This document shows positions 55,028 to 64,000 of a DNA stretch of 64,000 nucleotides, piece by piece. The stretch lies in the NCBI RefSeq assembly GCF_001514285.1, contig NZ_KQ949032.1, forward strand, positions 310,001 through 374,000, in the 5' to 3' direction. The stretch comes from Streptomyces sp. DSM 15324 (GTDB taxonomy: Bacteria; Actinomycetota; Actinomycetes; Streptomycetales; Streptomycetaceae). Every line of letters begins with the position of its first letter. The first letter of the stretch is position 1. Made by a program: the position numbers and the translations under genes. A model generated the notes under the pieces. That model saw only the letters and a list, made by a program, of their open reading frames with translations. It made no database searches and was not told the DNA's origin.

Positions 55028-58000
55028 TCACGGAGCGGCCGCGTCGATCGCCTTCACGATCCGCTTGTCCGAGACCGGGTACGCCGTGCCCAGCGCATGG
55101 GCGAAGTAGCTGACCCGGAGCTCCTCGATCATCCAGCGGATCTCCAGCACCGAGGACGGCACGGGCCGGCCCTGGGGCAGCTGCTCCAGGAGCCAGGCGA
55201 ACTCGTCCTGCATCTCGTGGACCTTCTCCATGCGCGTGGTGTCCCGCTGGACCGCCGTCGGCATCTGCTGAAGGCGCCGGTCGGCGGCCACCAGGTAGCG
55301 CATGAGGTCCGGGAGCCTGCGCAGCCCCGCCCAGGTCACGAAGCCGGGCTTCACCAGGGCGTCCAACTGCTTGCGCACGTCCGTCAGGTTCGCGAGCAGC
55401 GCGGGGCTGCGCACGCTCTTCAGGCGCCGCTCACAGGCCTGCCAGGCGGCCAGCACCTGCTGCACCTGCCCGACGGTCCGCACGGTCGTGTCGACGATCT
55501 CCGCGCGCACCTTGTCGTACAGCTTCCGGTACGACTCCTCGTCCCACGCCGGCCCGCCGAAGTCGGCGATCAGCCGGTCCGCCGCCGCCATCGCGCAGTC
55601 GTCGAAGAGGGCCTGGATCGAACCGTGCGGATTGGCCGACAGAGCGAGCTTCTGAGCGTTCGTGAGCTTTTCGGACGCGAACTTCGCAGGGTTGACCGGG
55701 ATGTTGCGCAGAATGAGCCGCCGGGTGCCCTTCCACATGGCCTCCGCCTGCTCCGCCTCCGTGTCGAAGAGGCGTACGGAGACGGTGTCCCCGTCGTCCA
55801 CGAGGGCCGGGTAGGCCTTCACCGGCTGGCCCGCGCGGCGGGTCTCGAACACCTGGGTCAGGGAGCCGATGGACCAGTCCGTCAGCCCTTCGCGCTCCAG
55901 CGACTCACCGCCCTGCCGTTCGGCGGTGGCGGCGGCCGCCTGGGAGATGGCCTGGCGCGCCTTCGGCTTCAGCCGCAGCTTCAGCGCCTCCAGGTCCTTG
56001 TCCTCGGCCAGCTTGCGCCGCCGCTCGTCGACGATCCGGAAGGTGATCCTCAGATGGTCGGGGAGCTTCGACCAGTCGAAGTCCTCCGCCTCGAAGGGGA
56101 CACCGACCATCCGCTTGAGATCACGGGCCATGGCGGTGGTGAGCGGCTCCTGGAGGGGGACCGCCTGGTCCAGGAAGCGCCGGGCGAAGTTCGGCGCCGG
56201 CACGTAGTTGCGGCGGACCGGCTTGGGCAGGGAGCGGATCAGCTCGGTGACGACCTCCGCCCGCAGGCCGGGGATCTGCCAGTCGAAACCGTCGTCCGTG
56301 ACCTGGTTGAGGACCTGCAGCGGGATGTGGACCGTCACACCGTCCGCGTCCGCGCCCGGTTCGAACTGGTACGTCACCCGGAACTTCAGCTGCCCCTGCC
56401 GCCAGGAGTCGGGATAGTCGGCCTTGGTGACCGCCTCCGCCGACTCGCGGATGAGCATCTCCCGCTCGAAGTCCAGGAAGTCGGGCTGCTCGTGCCGCTT
56501 GCGCTTCCACCAGGAGTCGAAGTGGGCCCCGGACACCACATGCTCGGGCACCCGCTGGTCGTAGAAGTCGAAGAGCGTCTCGTCGTCCACGACGATGTCC
56601 CGGCGCCGGGCCCGGTTCTCCAGCTCCTCGACCTCGCTGAGGAGTCTGCGGTTGTCGGCGAAGAACTTGTGGTGCGTCCGCCAGTCGCCCTCGACGAGCG
56701 CGTTGCGGATGAACAGCTCGCGGCTCGCCTCCGGGTCGATCCGGCCGTAGTTGACCTTCCGCTGGGCGATGATCGGTACGCCGTACAGCGTGACCTTCTC
56801 GAACGCCATCACGGCCGCCATGTCCTTCTCCCAGTGCGGCTCGCTGTACGTCCGCTTCAGGAGATGCCCGGCGAGCGGCTCCACCCACTCCGGCTCGATC
56901 TTCGCGTTGACCCGCGCCCAGAGCCGGGACGTCTCGACCAGCTCGGCCGACATCACGAACCGCGGCGTCTTCTTGAACAGCGCCGAACCCGGGAAGATCG
57001 CGAACTTGGCGCTGCGCGCGCCCAGGTACTCGTTCTTCGCGCCCTCCTTCACGTCCTTCATGCCGATGTGCGAGAGCAGACCGGCGAGGAGGGACACATG
57101 GATGCTGTCGCCCGAGGCGTCCTGCTCGTCGAGCGGGAGGCCCATCTGCTTGGCGACCGTTCGCAGCTGCGTATAGATGTCCTGCCACTCCCGGATGCGC
57201 AGGAAGTTCAGGTACTCCTGCTTGCACATCCGGCGGAAGGACGACGAGCCGCGCTCGCGCTGCTGCTCACGGACGTACCGCCACAGGTTGAGGTACGCCA
57301 GGAAATCGCTGGTCTCGTCCTTGAAGCGGGCGTGCTGCTGGTCGGCCTGGGTCTGTTTGTCGGCCGGGCGTTCGCGCGGGTCCTGGATCGACAGCGCGGC
57401 GGCTATCACCATGACCTCGCGGACGCAGCCGTTCTTCTCGGCCTCCAGGACCATCCGGGCCAGACGCGGGTCGACGGGGAGCTGGGCCAGCTTGCGGCCG
57501 GTCTGCGTCAGCCGGTTGCGTGGGTCCTTCTGGGCCGGGTCGAGCGCGTTCAGTTCCTGGAGCAGCTGGACGCCGTCGCGGATGTTGCGGTGGTCCGGCG
57601 GGTCGATGAACGGGAACTTCTCGATGTCACCGAGGCCGGCCGCGGTCATCTGCAGGATGACGGAGGCGAGGTTCGTACGGAGGATCTCGGCGTCCGTGAA
57701 CTCCGGACGGGCGTTGAAGTCGTCCTCGCTGTAGAGACGGATGCAGATGCCGTCGCTGGTGCGGCCGCAGCGGCCCTTGCGCTGGTTGGCGCTGGCCTGG
57801 CTGATCGGCTCGATCGGCAGGCGCTGCACCTTGGTGCGGTGGCTGTAGCGGCTGATCCGGGCGAAGCCGGGATCGATGACGTACTTGATGCCCGGGACGG
57901 TGAGGGAGGTCTCGGCGACGTTGGTCGCCAGAACGATCCTGCGGCCGGTGTGCGGCTGGAAGACGCGGTGCTGCTCGGCGTGCGACAGGCGGGCGTACAG

Positions 58001-58972
58001 CGGCAGCACCTCGGTGAACCGGTACTGCTTCTTCTCCAGCGCGTCCGCCGTGTCCCGGATCTCGCGCTCACCGGAGAGGAAGACGAGGATGTCGCCGCGG
58101 CCCTCGGCCTGGAGTTCCTCCACGGCGTCGCAGATCGCGGTGATCTGGTCCCGGTCGGCGTCCTCGGAGTCCTCCTCCAGGAGTGGCCGGTAGCGCACCT
58201 CGACCGGATACGTCCGTCCGCTGACCTCGATGATCGGGGCGTCGCCGAAGTGGCGGGAGAAGCGTTCGGGATCGATGGTCGCCGAGGTGATGACGACCTT
58301 CAGGTCGGGCCGCCGCGGCAGCAGCTGCGCCAGGTACCCCAGCAGGAAGTCGATGTTCAGGGACCGCTCGTGGGCCTCGTCGATGATGATCGTGTCGTAG
58401 GCGCGCAGCTCGCGGTCCGTCTGGATCTCGGCGAGCAGGATGCCGTCCGTCATCAGCTTCACGAAGGTGGCGTCCGGGTTCACCTGGTCGGTGAAGCGGA
58501 CCTTCCAGCCGACGGCCTCACCGAGCGGCGTCCGCAGCTCCTCGGCGACGCGTTCGGCGACGGTACGGGCCGCGATCCTCCTGGGCTGGGTGTGCCCGAT
58601 CATCCCGCGCACCCCCCGCCCGAGTTCCAGGCAGATCTTGGGGATCTGGGTGGTCTTACCGGATCCGGTCTCACCGGCGACGATGACGACCTGGTGATCA
58701 CGGATGGCGGCCGCGATCTCGTCCTTCTTCTGGCTGACCGGGAGCTGCTCGGGATACGTGACGGCCGGGACGCGGTCGCGCCTGAGGACCATCCGCTCCT
58801 CGACCCGTGCGACCTCGGCCTCGATCTCGGCGAGGACCGCGGCACGGGCCTCCGGCTTGCGGATCTTGCGGGCGCCTTCGAGCCTGCGTCCGAGCCGGTG
58901 CGCGTCGCGCAGGGACAGCTCGGCCAGGCGAGGGGCGAGGGCGCCGAGGGCGGGGGCAGGGTGCGTAGACAT
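55028..58972 (-). CDS. hrpA: ATP-dependent RNA helicase HrpA (DEAH box)
   Basis: 1314 residues, full HrpA length. Motif I GETGSGKTTQ (100-109), Ia TQPRRIAARTVAERVAEE, II DEAH (198-201) in IIIDEAHERSL, III VITSATID, V ATNVAETSLTVPGI and VI QRKGRCGR, then the HA2/OB-fold and the long HrpA C-terminal domain (DUF3418). It unwinds RNA with NTP hydrolysis; in bacteria HrpA acts on stalled ribosomes and mRNA. It corresponds to SCO4092. Single-gene unit followed by tRNA-Asp on the same strand. Confidence 0.96.
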   Translation of the reverse strand: MSTHPAPALGALAPRLAELSLRDAHRLGRRLEGARKIRKPEARAAVLAEIEAEVARVEERMVLRRDRVPAVTYPEQLPVSQKKDEIAAAIRDHQVVIVAGETGSGKTTQIPKICLELGRGVRGMIGHTQPRRIAARTVAERVAEELRTPLGEAVGWKVRFTDQVNPDATFVKLMTDGILLAEIQTDRELRAYDTIIIDEAHERSLNIDFLLGYLAQLLPRRPDLKVVITSATIDPERFSRHFGDAPIIEVSGRTYPVEVRYRPLLEEDSEDADRDQITAICDAVEELQAEGRGDILVFLSGEREIRDTADALEKKQYRFTEVLPLYARLSHAEQHRVFQPHTGRRIVLATNVAETSLTVPGIKYVIDPGFARISRYSHRTKVQRLPIEPISQASANQRKGRCGRTSDGICIRLYSEDDFNARPEFTDAEILRTNLASVILQMTAAGLGDIEKFPFIDPPDHRNIRDGVQLLQELNALDPAQKDPRNRLTQTGRKLAQLPVDPRLARMVLEAEKNGCVREVMVIAAALSIQDPRERPADKQTQADQQHARFKDETSDFLAYLNLWRYVREQQRERGSSSFRRMCKQEYLNFLRIREWQDIYTQLRTVAKQMGLPLDEQDASGDSIHVSLLAGLLSHIGMKDVKEGAKNEYLGARSAKFAIFPGSALFKKTPRFVMSAELVETSRLWARVNAKIEPEWVEPLAGHLLKRTYSEPHWEKDMAAVMAFEKVTLYGVPIIAQRKVNYGRIDPEASRELFIRNALVEGDWRTHHKFFADNRRLLSEVEELENRARRRDIVVDDETLFDFYDQRVPEHVVSGAHFDSWWKRKRHEQPDFLDFEREMLIRESAEAVTKADYPDSWRQGQLKFRVTYQFEPGADADGVTVHIPLQVLNQVTDDGFDWQIPGLRAEVVTELIRSLPKPVRRNYVPAPNFARRFLDQAVPLQEPLTTAMARDLKRMVGVPFEAEDFDWSKLPDHLRITFRIVDERRRKLAEDKDLEALKLRLKPKARQAISQAAAATAERQGGESLEREGLTDWSIGSLTQVFETRRAGQPVKAYPALVDDGDTVSVRLFDTEAEQAEAMWKGTRRLILRNIPVNPAKFASEKLTNAQKLALSANPHGSIQALFDDCAMAAADRLIADFGGPAWDEESYRKLYDKVRAEIVDTTVRTVGQVQQVLAAWQACERRLKSVRSPALLANLTDVRKQLDALVKPGFVTWAGLRRLPDLMRYLVAADRRLQQMPTAVQRDTTRMEKVHEMQDEFAWLLEQLPQGRPVPSSVLEIRWMIEELRVSYFAHALGTAYPVSDKRIVKAIDAAAP

Positions 58973-59085
58973 ACGCGGTCCAGGATCTCATCCCGGCCAA
59001 ATACGTGGCGAACCTTTTTGGGCCCGCCGGCCGTACCCCCACCCGCTCCCGGCCCCGCCCGCCCCCGCACCCGTCCTCGCGGGCG

Positions 59086-60708
59086 TCACCGCACGTCGAC
59101 GTAGTCCTCGGTTCCGCTGCCGACGAAGTGCTTGCTGTCCGGGTAGAGGAACACGGGCACCCAGGTGCCGTCCTGCTGGGCCTTGAAGCCCTTGCTGAAG
59201 GAGCCGTTCGCCCTGGTGGTGACCGTGGTCATCAGGTACCACGAGGTCGTGCCCCTGGGCTGGAACAGGATCTGCACCTTCTTGCCCCCGTACGCCTTCC
59301 ACGCGGTCGTACCGGGCTTCGCCTCCTGCAGCACGCCCGTGACGGTGATCGTGCGGCCCTTGCGGACCGGTTCGGGAGAGGCGTTCGCGCCCTTGATCCT
59401 GGTGAGGGAGCGGTTCTTGCGCAGGGGCTTGCTGGTGCCGCCCTTGATGTCCTTCGTGGCGGACCCGGCGTAGCGCAGCCGCCAGTACCCGTCGGTGTAC
59501 CCGGGGATCCTGTCGACGATGAACTGTGAGCCGAAGCTGGTCTTCACGGTCTTCTTGGTGGTCCAGCCGGTGCTGCCGTTGGGCGAGTACTGGATGTCGA
59601 CGGCCACCTGGCCGCCGAAGTAGTTCCCGACCACGTCGACGATGCCGGTGACCTCGAGCTCGGCGTACTCGTTCAGCTGGGCGGTGAACTCGGGGAAGCG
59701 CGTCGTCGAGGTGACGGCCACCTTCACGTCGACGTGCGCGGTGCGCTGGATCCAGGCGTTGTACGGATACGGCGGGAAGCCCACCTCGTAGGTGGTGGTG
59801 CCGTACGCGTACGTGGACAGGGTGAAGCGGCCGTTCTCGTCCGTGGTCGCGTCGATCGCGTGGGAGGTGGAGCTGTCCTTGTAGTCCATCTCGACCGGGA
59901 TGCCGGCCAGTGGCTTCCACTGGCCGCCGCTCTGGTACTCCAGGGTCCCGCTGACCTTGAGCGGGTCGTTGGCCGTGAGGTGGAAATCGGTCTTGTCGAG
60001 GACGAAGCGGGTGGGAGCGGCCTTCGGCGTGATGCCGCGGACGGGGCTGTACGCCCAGCCCGGCTCACCCTCGTACTGGGCACGGGCCCAGCCGCCCTCC
60101 TGTATCTCCCTGGAGGCGGAGAAGTGCCCGTCCTCGTCCGTGACCGCGGTGGTCTCCAGACGGCCGAGGTCGAGGTTCACGGTGGCGCCGGCGAAGGGCG
60201 AGGTCTCCCGGGTGCTCGGGTCGCGCATCACCATGGCGCCCGTGGCGGTGACGGTCTTGTTCTCGATGTCCGGCTCGGTCGGTGTGACCGTGAAGTCCGT
60301 GAAGACGGGCTGCTTGCGGTAGCGCAGGGTGCCCGCGTCCTTCTGGACGGTGGTCTCGCCCGCCGCGTTGGTGGCCTCGACGTCGATCGTGTAGTCGCCG
60401 AGGGTGTCCAGGTGGACGGGTGGGGAGGACCAGACGCCCTCCCACTGGCTGATGTAGTACGTCTGCTTGAAGTCCGTGACCGTGGCGACCGGCGGTTCGG
60501 ACTGGCTGCTGCCGACCGGGCGGAGGGCCACGGTGACCTTGTCGATCTCGCTGCCGTAGTTGAGCCGTACGTCGACGACCGACCAGTCGGCCTGGTCGCT
60601 GTACGCCTGGAGCACGTTCGGTCCCACGGCGTGCGCCGTGACGGGCAGGGCGAGCGTGGAGAACAGGACGGCGCCGGCCGTGACCAGTCCCCGTGTGATG
60701 CGTCTCAA
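59086..60708 (-). CDS. Secreted multi-domain Ig-like/carboxypeptidase-regulatory-like protein
   Basis: 540 residues. Signal peptide MRRITRGLVTAGAVLFSTLALPVTAHA with cleavage near residue 27. The rest is beta-rich: repeated Ig-like or CNA-B-like modules, e.g. FAGATVNLDLGRLETTAVTDEDGHFSA and LAGIPVEMDYKDSSTSHAIDATTDENGRFTL (the T-D-x-N/D-G-x-F pattern), and a C-terminal KGRTITVTGVLQEAKPG...VQILFQPRGTTSW. No catalytic domain and no sortase signal. Similar proteins are abundant in Streptomyces supernatants; role unknown, perhaps wall or polymer binding. The gene abuts the tRNA terminator. Confidence 0.85.
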   Translation of the reverse strand: MRRITRGLVTAGAVLFSTLALPVTAHAVGPNVLQAYSDQADWSVVDVRLNYGSEIDKVTVALRPVGSSQSEPPVATVTDFKQTYYISQWEGVWSSPPVHLDTLGDYTIDVEATNAAGETTVQKDAGTLRYRKQPVFTDFTVTPTEPDIENKTVTATGAMVMRDPSTRETSPFAGATVNLDLGRLETTAVTDEDGHFSASREIQEGGWARAQYEGEPGWAYSPVRGITPKAAPTRFVLDKTDFHLTANDPLKVSGTLEYQSGGQWKPLAGIPVEMDYKDSSTSHAIDATTDENGRFTLSTYAYGTTTYEVGFPPYPYNAWIQRTAHVDVKVAVTSTTRFPEFTAQLNEYAELEVTGIVDVVGNYFGGQVAVDIQYSPNGSTGWTTKKTVKTSFGSQFIVDRIPGYTDGYWRLRYAGSATKDIKGGTSKPLRKNRSLTRIKGANASPEPVRKGRTITVTGVLQEAKPGTTAWKAYGGKKVQILFQPRGTTSWYLMTTVTTRANGSFSKGFKAQQDGTWVPVFLYPDSKHFVGSGTEDYVDVR

Positions 60709-60746
60709 GAACCCCCCTAGGTTCTCTGCGAGCTACGTGAGCGACG

Positions 60747-60778
60747 AAAACCCCCTCCGGTTACCCGGAGGGGGTTTT
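60747..60778 (-). terminator. Terminator of the tRNA Glu-Asp-Phe cluster
   Basis: AAAACCCCCTCCGG/CCGGAGGGGGTTTT with loop TTAC; the T-run is on the minus strand, in the direction of the tRNAs. Confidence 0.92.
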
Positions 60779-60787
60779 CGATCTGAG

Positions 60788-60861
60788 TGGCTGGGGCCGG
60801 GGTCGAACCGGCGACCTATCGCTTTTCAGGCGATCGCTCGTACCAACTGAGCTACCCAGCC
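60788..60861 (-). tRNA. tRNA-Phe(GAA)
   Basis: The complement has acceptor GGCTGGG/CCCAGCC, anticodon loop CTGAAAAG (GAA) and T-loop GTTCGACCC. Third of a three-tRNA transcript. Confidence 0.95.
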
Positions 60862-60885
60862 ACGAGGTTTCACGTGAAACCTCAG

Positions 60886-60960
60886 CGGTCCTGACGGGAT
60901 TTGAACCCGCGGCCTCCACCTTGACAGGGTGGCGAGCACTCCAAACTGCTCCACAGGACC
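60886..60960 (-). tRNA. tRNA-Asp(GTC), copy 2
   Basis: Same sequence as 54859-54933 over the whole gene. Middle member of the Glu-Asp-Phe cluster. Confidence 0.95.
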
Positions 60961-60998
60961 AAGCTGTTGTGTACGACAGTGTCGCACACGGTGTTGCG

Positions 60999-61071
60999 TG
61001 CCCCCAACGGGATTCGAACCCGTGCTACCGCCTTGAAAGGGCGGCGTCCTAGGCCGCTAGACGATGAGGGC
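60999..61071 (-). tRNA. tRNA-Glu(TTC)
   Basis: The complement has acceptor GCCCTCA/TGGGGGC, anticodon loop CTTTCAAG (TTC) and T-loop GTTCGAATC. First of the cluster. Confidence 0.95.
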
Positions 61072-61151
61072 TATCGGCCCGCCTGGGCGCTTCTCAGCGC
61101 GTCGGGGACGTGAGAAGCATATGGGATGGCGGGAGGGATCGCCAAAACGGT

Positions 61152-62750
61152 TTACGGGGAGGGGGTGGAAGGGGGCCTGAGGGAGGGGGGCGAGGTGGCG
61201 GAGGGCGGGGTCGGCGGAGGCGTCGGGGTCTCGGTCGGGGTGGGGGTGGGGGTCTCGGGCGGGGTCGGGGAGGCGCCGGGCCGGTTCTCCTTCGGGAGGT
61301 GGCGGCTCACCTCTGCCGTCGTCAGACCCAGGCCGCCCAGTTTGATCTCGTCCCAGGCCTGGAGGCGCTTGGTGCCGCGGTCGAAGTAGAGGATCGACGC
61401 CTCGATGGGGTCGGGGTACTCGCCCTCGACGGCCCGCAGGCCGCTGCCGCCCGTCGAGCCCTCCACGCGCAGCCGGGTGCCGTTCTTCATGACCTCCGTC
61501 TGCTCGTGGTGGAGGTGGCCGGAGAGGACCAGCGGAACCGTGCCGTCGGTGCGGCGGGCGGCGGAGGGCTCGTGGACGACGGCCACGTCGACCGGGGTGC
61601 CGGCCGCCGTCTCGGTGCGCAGCGCCTCCGCCAGGCGGTCCCCGGCCGCCTCCTCGGACGCCCCGGCGCCCGGCACCGAGGAGCGGTCGGGGGTGAACTG
61701 GGGATCGCCCATCCCCGCGAAGCGCAGCCCGGCGACGGTCTCGGCGCGGCCGTCGTCGAGGACGTGCACGTTCTTGATGCGGTCCAGGTGGCTCTGGGTG
61801 ACGCGGGAGTCGTGGTTGCCGCGCACCCAGACGTACGGCGCGCCCAGGTCGGCGACGGGGTCGAGGAAGCCGTTCTCGGCGGACGTGCCGTGGTCCATGG
61901 TGTCGCCGGAGTCGACGATCACATTGACCTTGTACTGCTCCACCAGCGAGGCGATGATCTTCCAGCTCGCGGGGTTGAGATGGATGTCGGAGACGTGCAG
62001 GACGCGGACCGTGCTGGGGTCGGGCTGGTAGGCGGGAAGCGTCGAGGTGACGTCGTAGAGCTTGGTCACGTTCGTCACCAGTCGGGCCAGTTCCCGCTGG
62101 TAGACGTCGAACTCGGTGACGATGCTGCGCGCGTTGCCGACGAGCGAGGGCGCGGAGGACAGCAGGCCGGAGAACCGGGGTTCGAGGACCGACTTGGGGT
62201 TCCAGGTGGCGTACGCGGTGGCACCGGAGGCGGCGAGCAGGGCCAGGGCGAGGCCGCCCGCGGCGAGGGCGCGGCGGGGGCGGCGGTAGACGACGAGCCC
62301 GAGGGCGGTGGCGCCGGAGACGACGGCGACGCAGGACCGTACGGCGAGGTCGAGGGTGCCGTGCTGGACGTCGTGGGCGACCTCGCCCTGGAGGCCGGAG
62401 AGCCGCTCGGGGTGGTCGACGAGGGCCTGGGAGCGGGCCGGGTCGAGCTGGTCGACGTTCACGTCGAGGCGGACCGGGGCGGTGTGGCTGTCGAGGGAGA
62501 GAGCGCCGAGCGGGGAGACGTTGATCTTGGTGCCGCCGGTGAGGGAGGGGCGCAGGGTCATCGTCGTGTTCATGGGGCCGACCGGTACGCGCACGTTCCC
62601 GACGATCAGCAGACCCAGCCAGGCACCCAGCAGCACGACCGCGACGAGACCGAGGCCGCGGGACCAGGGGTGCGGGCGGGGCGCGAGTGCGAGGACGGGG
62701 GCGGACGAGGCGGAGGGCGTACGGGGGACGCGGACACGGACGCGAGCCAT
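61152..62750 (-). CDS. Membrane-anchored metallophosphoesterase
   Basis: 532 residues. A basic start, a membrane helix (LGLVAVVLLGAWLGLLIVGNV), a globular extracellular segment, a second membrane region (about 137-180) and the calcineurin-like catalytic domain with all five motifs: LHVSDIHLN, IVDSGDT, WVRGNHDS, VVHEP and LSGHLHHEQ. These bind two metal ions. The C-terminus is a Thr/Pro repeat (PTPPETPTPTPTETPTP). Substrate unknown; predicted to face the exterior. ATG at 62748-62750. It lies directly upstream of the tRNA-Glu cluster on the same strand. Confidence 0.9.
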   Translation of the reverse strand: MARVRVRVPRTPSASSAPVLALAPRPHPWSRGLGLVAVVLLGAWLGLLIVGNVRVPVGPMNTTMTLRPSLTGGTKINVSPLGALSLDSHTAPVRLDVNVDQLDPARSQALVDHPERLSGLQGEVAHDVQHGTLDLAVRSCVAVVSGATALGLVVYRRPRRALAAGGLALALLAASGATAYATWNPKSVLEPRFSGLLSSAPSLVGNARSIVTEFDVYQRELARLVTNVTKLYDVTSTLPAYQPDPSTVRVLHVSDIHLNPASWKIIASLVEQYKVNVIVDSGDTMDHGTSAENGFLDPVADLGAPYVWVRGNHDSRVTQSHLDRIKNVHVLDDGRAETVAGLRFAGMGDPQFTPDRSSVPGAGASEEAAGDRLAEALRTETAAGTPVDVAVVHEPSAARRTDGTVPLVLSGHLHHEQTEVMKNGTRLRVEGSTGGSGLRAVEGEYPDPIEASILYFDRGTKRLQAWDEIKLGGLGLTTAEVSRHLPKENRPGASPTPPETPTPTPTETPTPPPTPPSATSPPSLRPPSTPSP

Positions 62751-62864
62751 TGGTGCCGTATGCCCGGGTGTGCGTCCGGGTATGCGGTCGGCCGGCGTCC
62801 GTCCGGCCGGCGGTCAGCGCATGGGCCTGTGCCGGAGATGACGCGCGAGGAACTCGCCAGGAGG

Positions 62865-63215
62865 TCAGCCCCAGCCCAGTTCGTGGAGCCGCGCGTCCTC
62901 GATGCCGAAGTGGTGCGCCACCTCGTGCACGACCGTGACGGCCACCTCGTGGACTACTTCCTCCGGCGTCTCGCAGTGGCGCAGGGTCGGGCCCTTGTAG
63001 ATCGTGATGCGATCCGGCAGCACTCCCGCGTACCACTCTCCGCGCTCCGTGAGGGGGGTCCCCTCGTAGAGGCCCAGTAGCTCCGGGTCGTCGGCGGGCG
63101 GTTCGTCCTCGACGAACACGGCCACGTTGTCCATGACCCGCGTCAGCTCAGGCGGGATCTTGTCCAGGGCCTCACTCACCAGCTCTTCGAACGCATCGCG
63201 CGTCATCTCCAGCAC
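62865..63215 (-). CDS. Metallopeptidase family protein (Zincin_1/DUF1025)
   Basis: 116 residues from the GTG at 63213-63215 giving VLEMTRDAFEELVSEALDKIPPEL, the usual beginning in streptomycetes. The zinc motif HEVAHHFGIED (His97-Glu98-x2-His101, with acidic residue 107) is complete, with the conserved GLYEGTPLTERGEWYAGVLPDRITIYKGP before it. These minimal zincins are abundant in actinobacteria; the substrate is not known. It is transcribed from a region shared with the divergent lipoprotein gene at 63434. Confidence 0.9.
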   Translation of the reverse strand: MLEMTRDAFEELVSEALDKIPPELTRVMDNVAVFVEDEPPADDPELLGLYEGTPLTERGEWYAGVLPDRITIYKGPTLRHCETPEEVVHEVAVTVVHEVAHHFGIEDARLHELGWG

Positions 63216-63433
63216 AGGGCCATTGTCAACGACGGGGCGCGTAATCGGAGGAGCGCGGACGCCCCCCATCCGCCACGGGGGCGACTCACCCGAGCTGACG
63301 ACCGCGGCCGACTGAGGGCCGCGCTCGCCCGGTGGCCGCGCCCGGCGCGCTTCGTGAACGGGGCGCGTGTCCTCCCGTGGGCGGCGGGAGTTGGTGAGGT
63401 GACTCATCTTGCGCCTGCACCGGAGGTGGCCCC

Positions 63434-63973
63434 GTGCGCCCCATGTACGTACCCGTTCGTCTGGCCGCCACCGTCCTGGCCGTGACCGCCGCCGCCGGCT
63501 GCATGAGCGTGGGGAACGACGCGGAGGGCCCGGTCAAGCCGTCGCACTCGGCGGGGCGGCACGGCGGCGCGGAGCCCGACGGCGGTCCGGCGGGGGTGGG
63601 CGGCGGCTACATGGGCGCCGTCGGCGGGGACGGCAAGCACGGGCACGGCAAGCACCGGGGCAAGCACGGGGCGAGCGCCTCCGCCTCCGCGAGCGCCTCG
63701 CCGTCCGCCGGTGCGAGCGCGTCGGCGCCGGCGGGCCCGGCCAAGCCGGGGCGGACGGTGCCGCCCGGCGAGCCCGCGCCGACGGACGCGCAGCCGACGG
63801 CGCCCGGCTCGCCCGCCCCCGAGCCGCCGGCGCCCTCCCCCGAGCCGCCGACCCCGGCGCCGGACCCGACGGTCGCGGAACCCTCGTCCTCCGCGCACGA
63901 GGAGACCGGCGGCGGAACGGGCGCCCAGCTGCTCCAGCGGGAGCCGGCGCCGGAGGCGGGCGTGCCGGTGTAG
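63434..63973 (+). CDS. Low-complexity lipoprotein
   Basis: 179 residues from GTG. The lipobox VTAAAGC (Cys near residue 23) after a hydrophobic stretch AATVLAVTAA marks a lipoprotein. The mature part is disordered: a His/Lys/Gly segment (KHGHGKHRGKHG), an Ala/Ser repeat (ASASASASASPSAGASASA) and a Pro-rich stretch. No catalytic domain is visible. The HGKHRGKHG part could bind metal; function unknown. Ends 27 bases before the window edge. Confidence 0.75.
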   Translation: MRPMYVPVRLAATVLAVTAAAGCMSVGNDAEGPVKPSHSAGRHGGAEPDGGPAGVGGGYMGAVGGDGKHGHGKHRGKHGASASASASASPSAGASASAPAGPAKPGRTVPPGEPAPTDAQPTAPGSPAPEPPAPSPEPPTPAPDPTVAEPSSSAHEETGGGTGAQLLQREPAPEAGVPV

Positions 63974-64000
63974 TGCCGGGCGCGCCGCGCTGCGCCGCCG

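Noticed and set aside
55016..59104. 1362-codon + strand ORF opposite hrpA
   Set aside because: The antisense frame of a real high-GC gene is open by codon bias; its product is Arg/Leu/Asp-rich without family resemblance, while the minus strand gives a complete HrpA.

Overview
The window is high-GC actinomycete DNA and almost certainly comes from a Streptomyces chromosome. The right two thirds carries the gene order I remember around SCO4067-SCO4092 of S. coelicolor: dnaX, purD, purC, a two-component/ABC operon, an Lsr2-like gene, purSQL, purF, purM, DUF3073, valine dehydrogenase, bldC and hrpA. Many GTG starts, several apparently leaderless promoters and the tRNA Glu-Asp-Phe cluster fit this. 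Gene-order comparisons are from memory, not from a search.

Layout. (1) 1-9109, chromosomal accessory genes: the end of a penicillin-acylase gene with a siderophore-type GNAT acetyltransferase, a cupin/SDR pair, a CopC-CopD copper protein, an EamA transporter behind a leaderless 14-codon leader peptide and attenuator-like hairpins, a BrkB/YihY-like membrane protein, and an FAD monooxygenase divergent from its TetR regulator with two operators between them. (2) 9110-27950, two mobile elements in tandem in the 3' half of a tRNA-Ser(GGA) gene, bounded by three copies of the tRNA 3' end. Element A (about 9198-12887) has no integrase and carries VapBC and a frameshifted helicase-associated protein. 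Element B (about 12834-27950) is a complete actinomycete integrative and conjugative element (AICE) of the pSAM2/SLP1 type: SCO3933-type regulator, FtsK-like Tra, Spd genes, RepSA-like initiator, Xis and tyrosine integrase. Its cargo is a low-GC PIN-like nuclease, an IS5-type insertion sequence, and a regulatory cassette of DUF5753 XRE protein, HATPase, HTH/sensor protein and PP2C phosphatase. (3) 27895-64000, core chromosome: tRNA-Ser, SRP RNA, dnaX, the purine genes interleaved with membrane/secreted proteins and signalling genes, seven further tRNAs, bldC, hrpA, a secreted Ig-like protein, a metallophosphoesterase, a small zincin and a lipoprotein.

How genes work together. PurF, PurD, PurS/Q/L, PurM and PurC supply most of the route from PRPP to SAICAR in several short transcription units. 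In element B, a 16-bp palindrome of consensus GTCTAG-N4-CTAGAC recurs before the cassette, before the transfer operon and before rep-xis-int, which suggests one regulator controls both signalling cargo and mobility. This palindrome regulon, the HTH/sensor-PP2C pair and the tandem att structure are the most novel-looking parts of the window; the EamA leader is the best candidate for an undescribed cis-acting RNA regulator.
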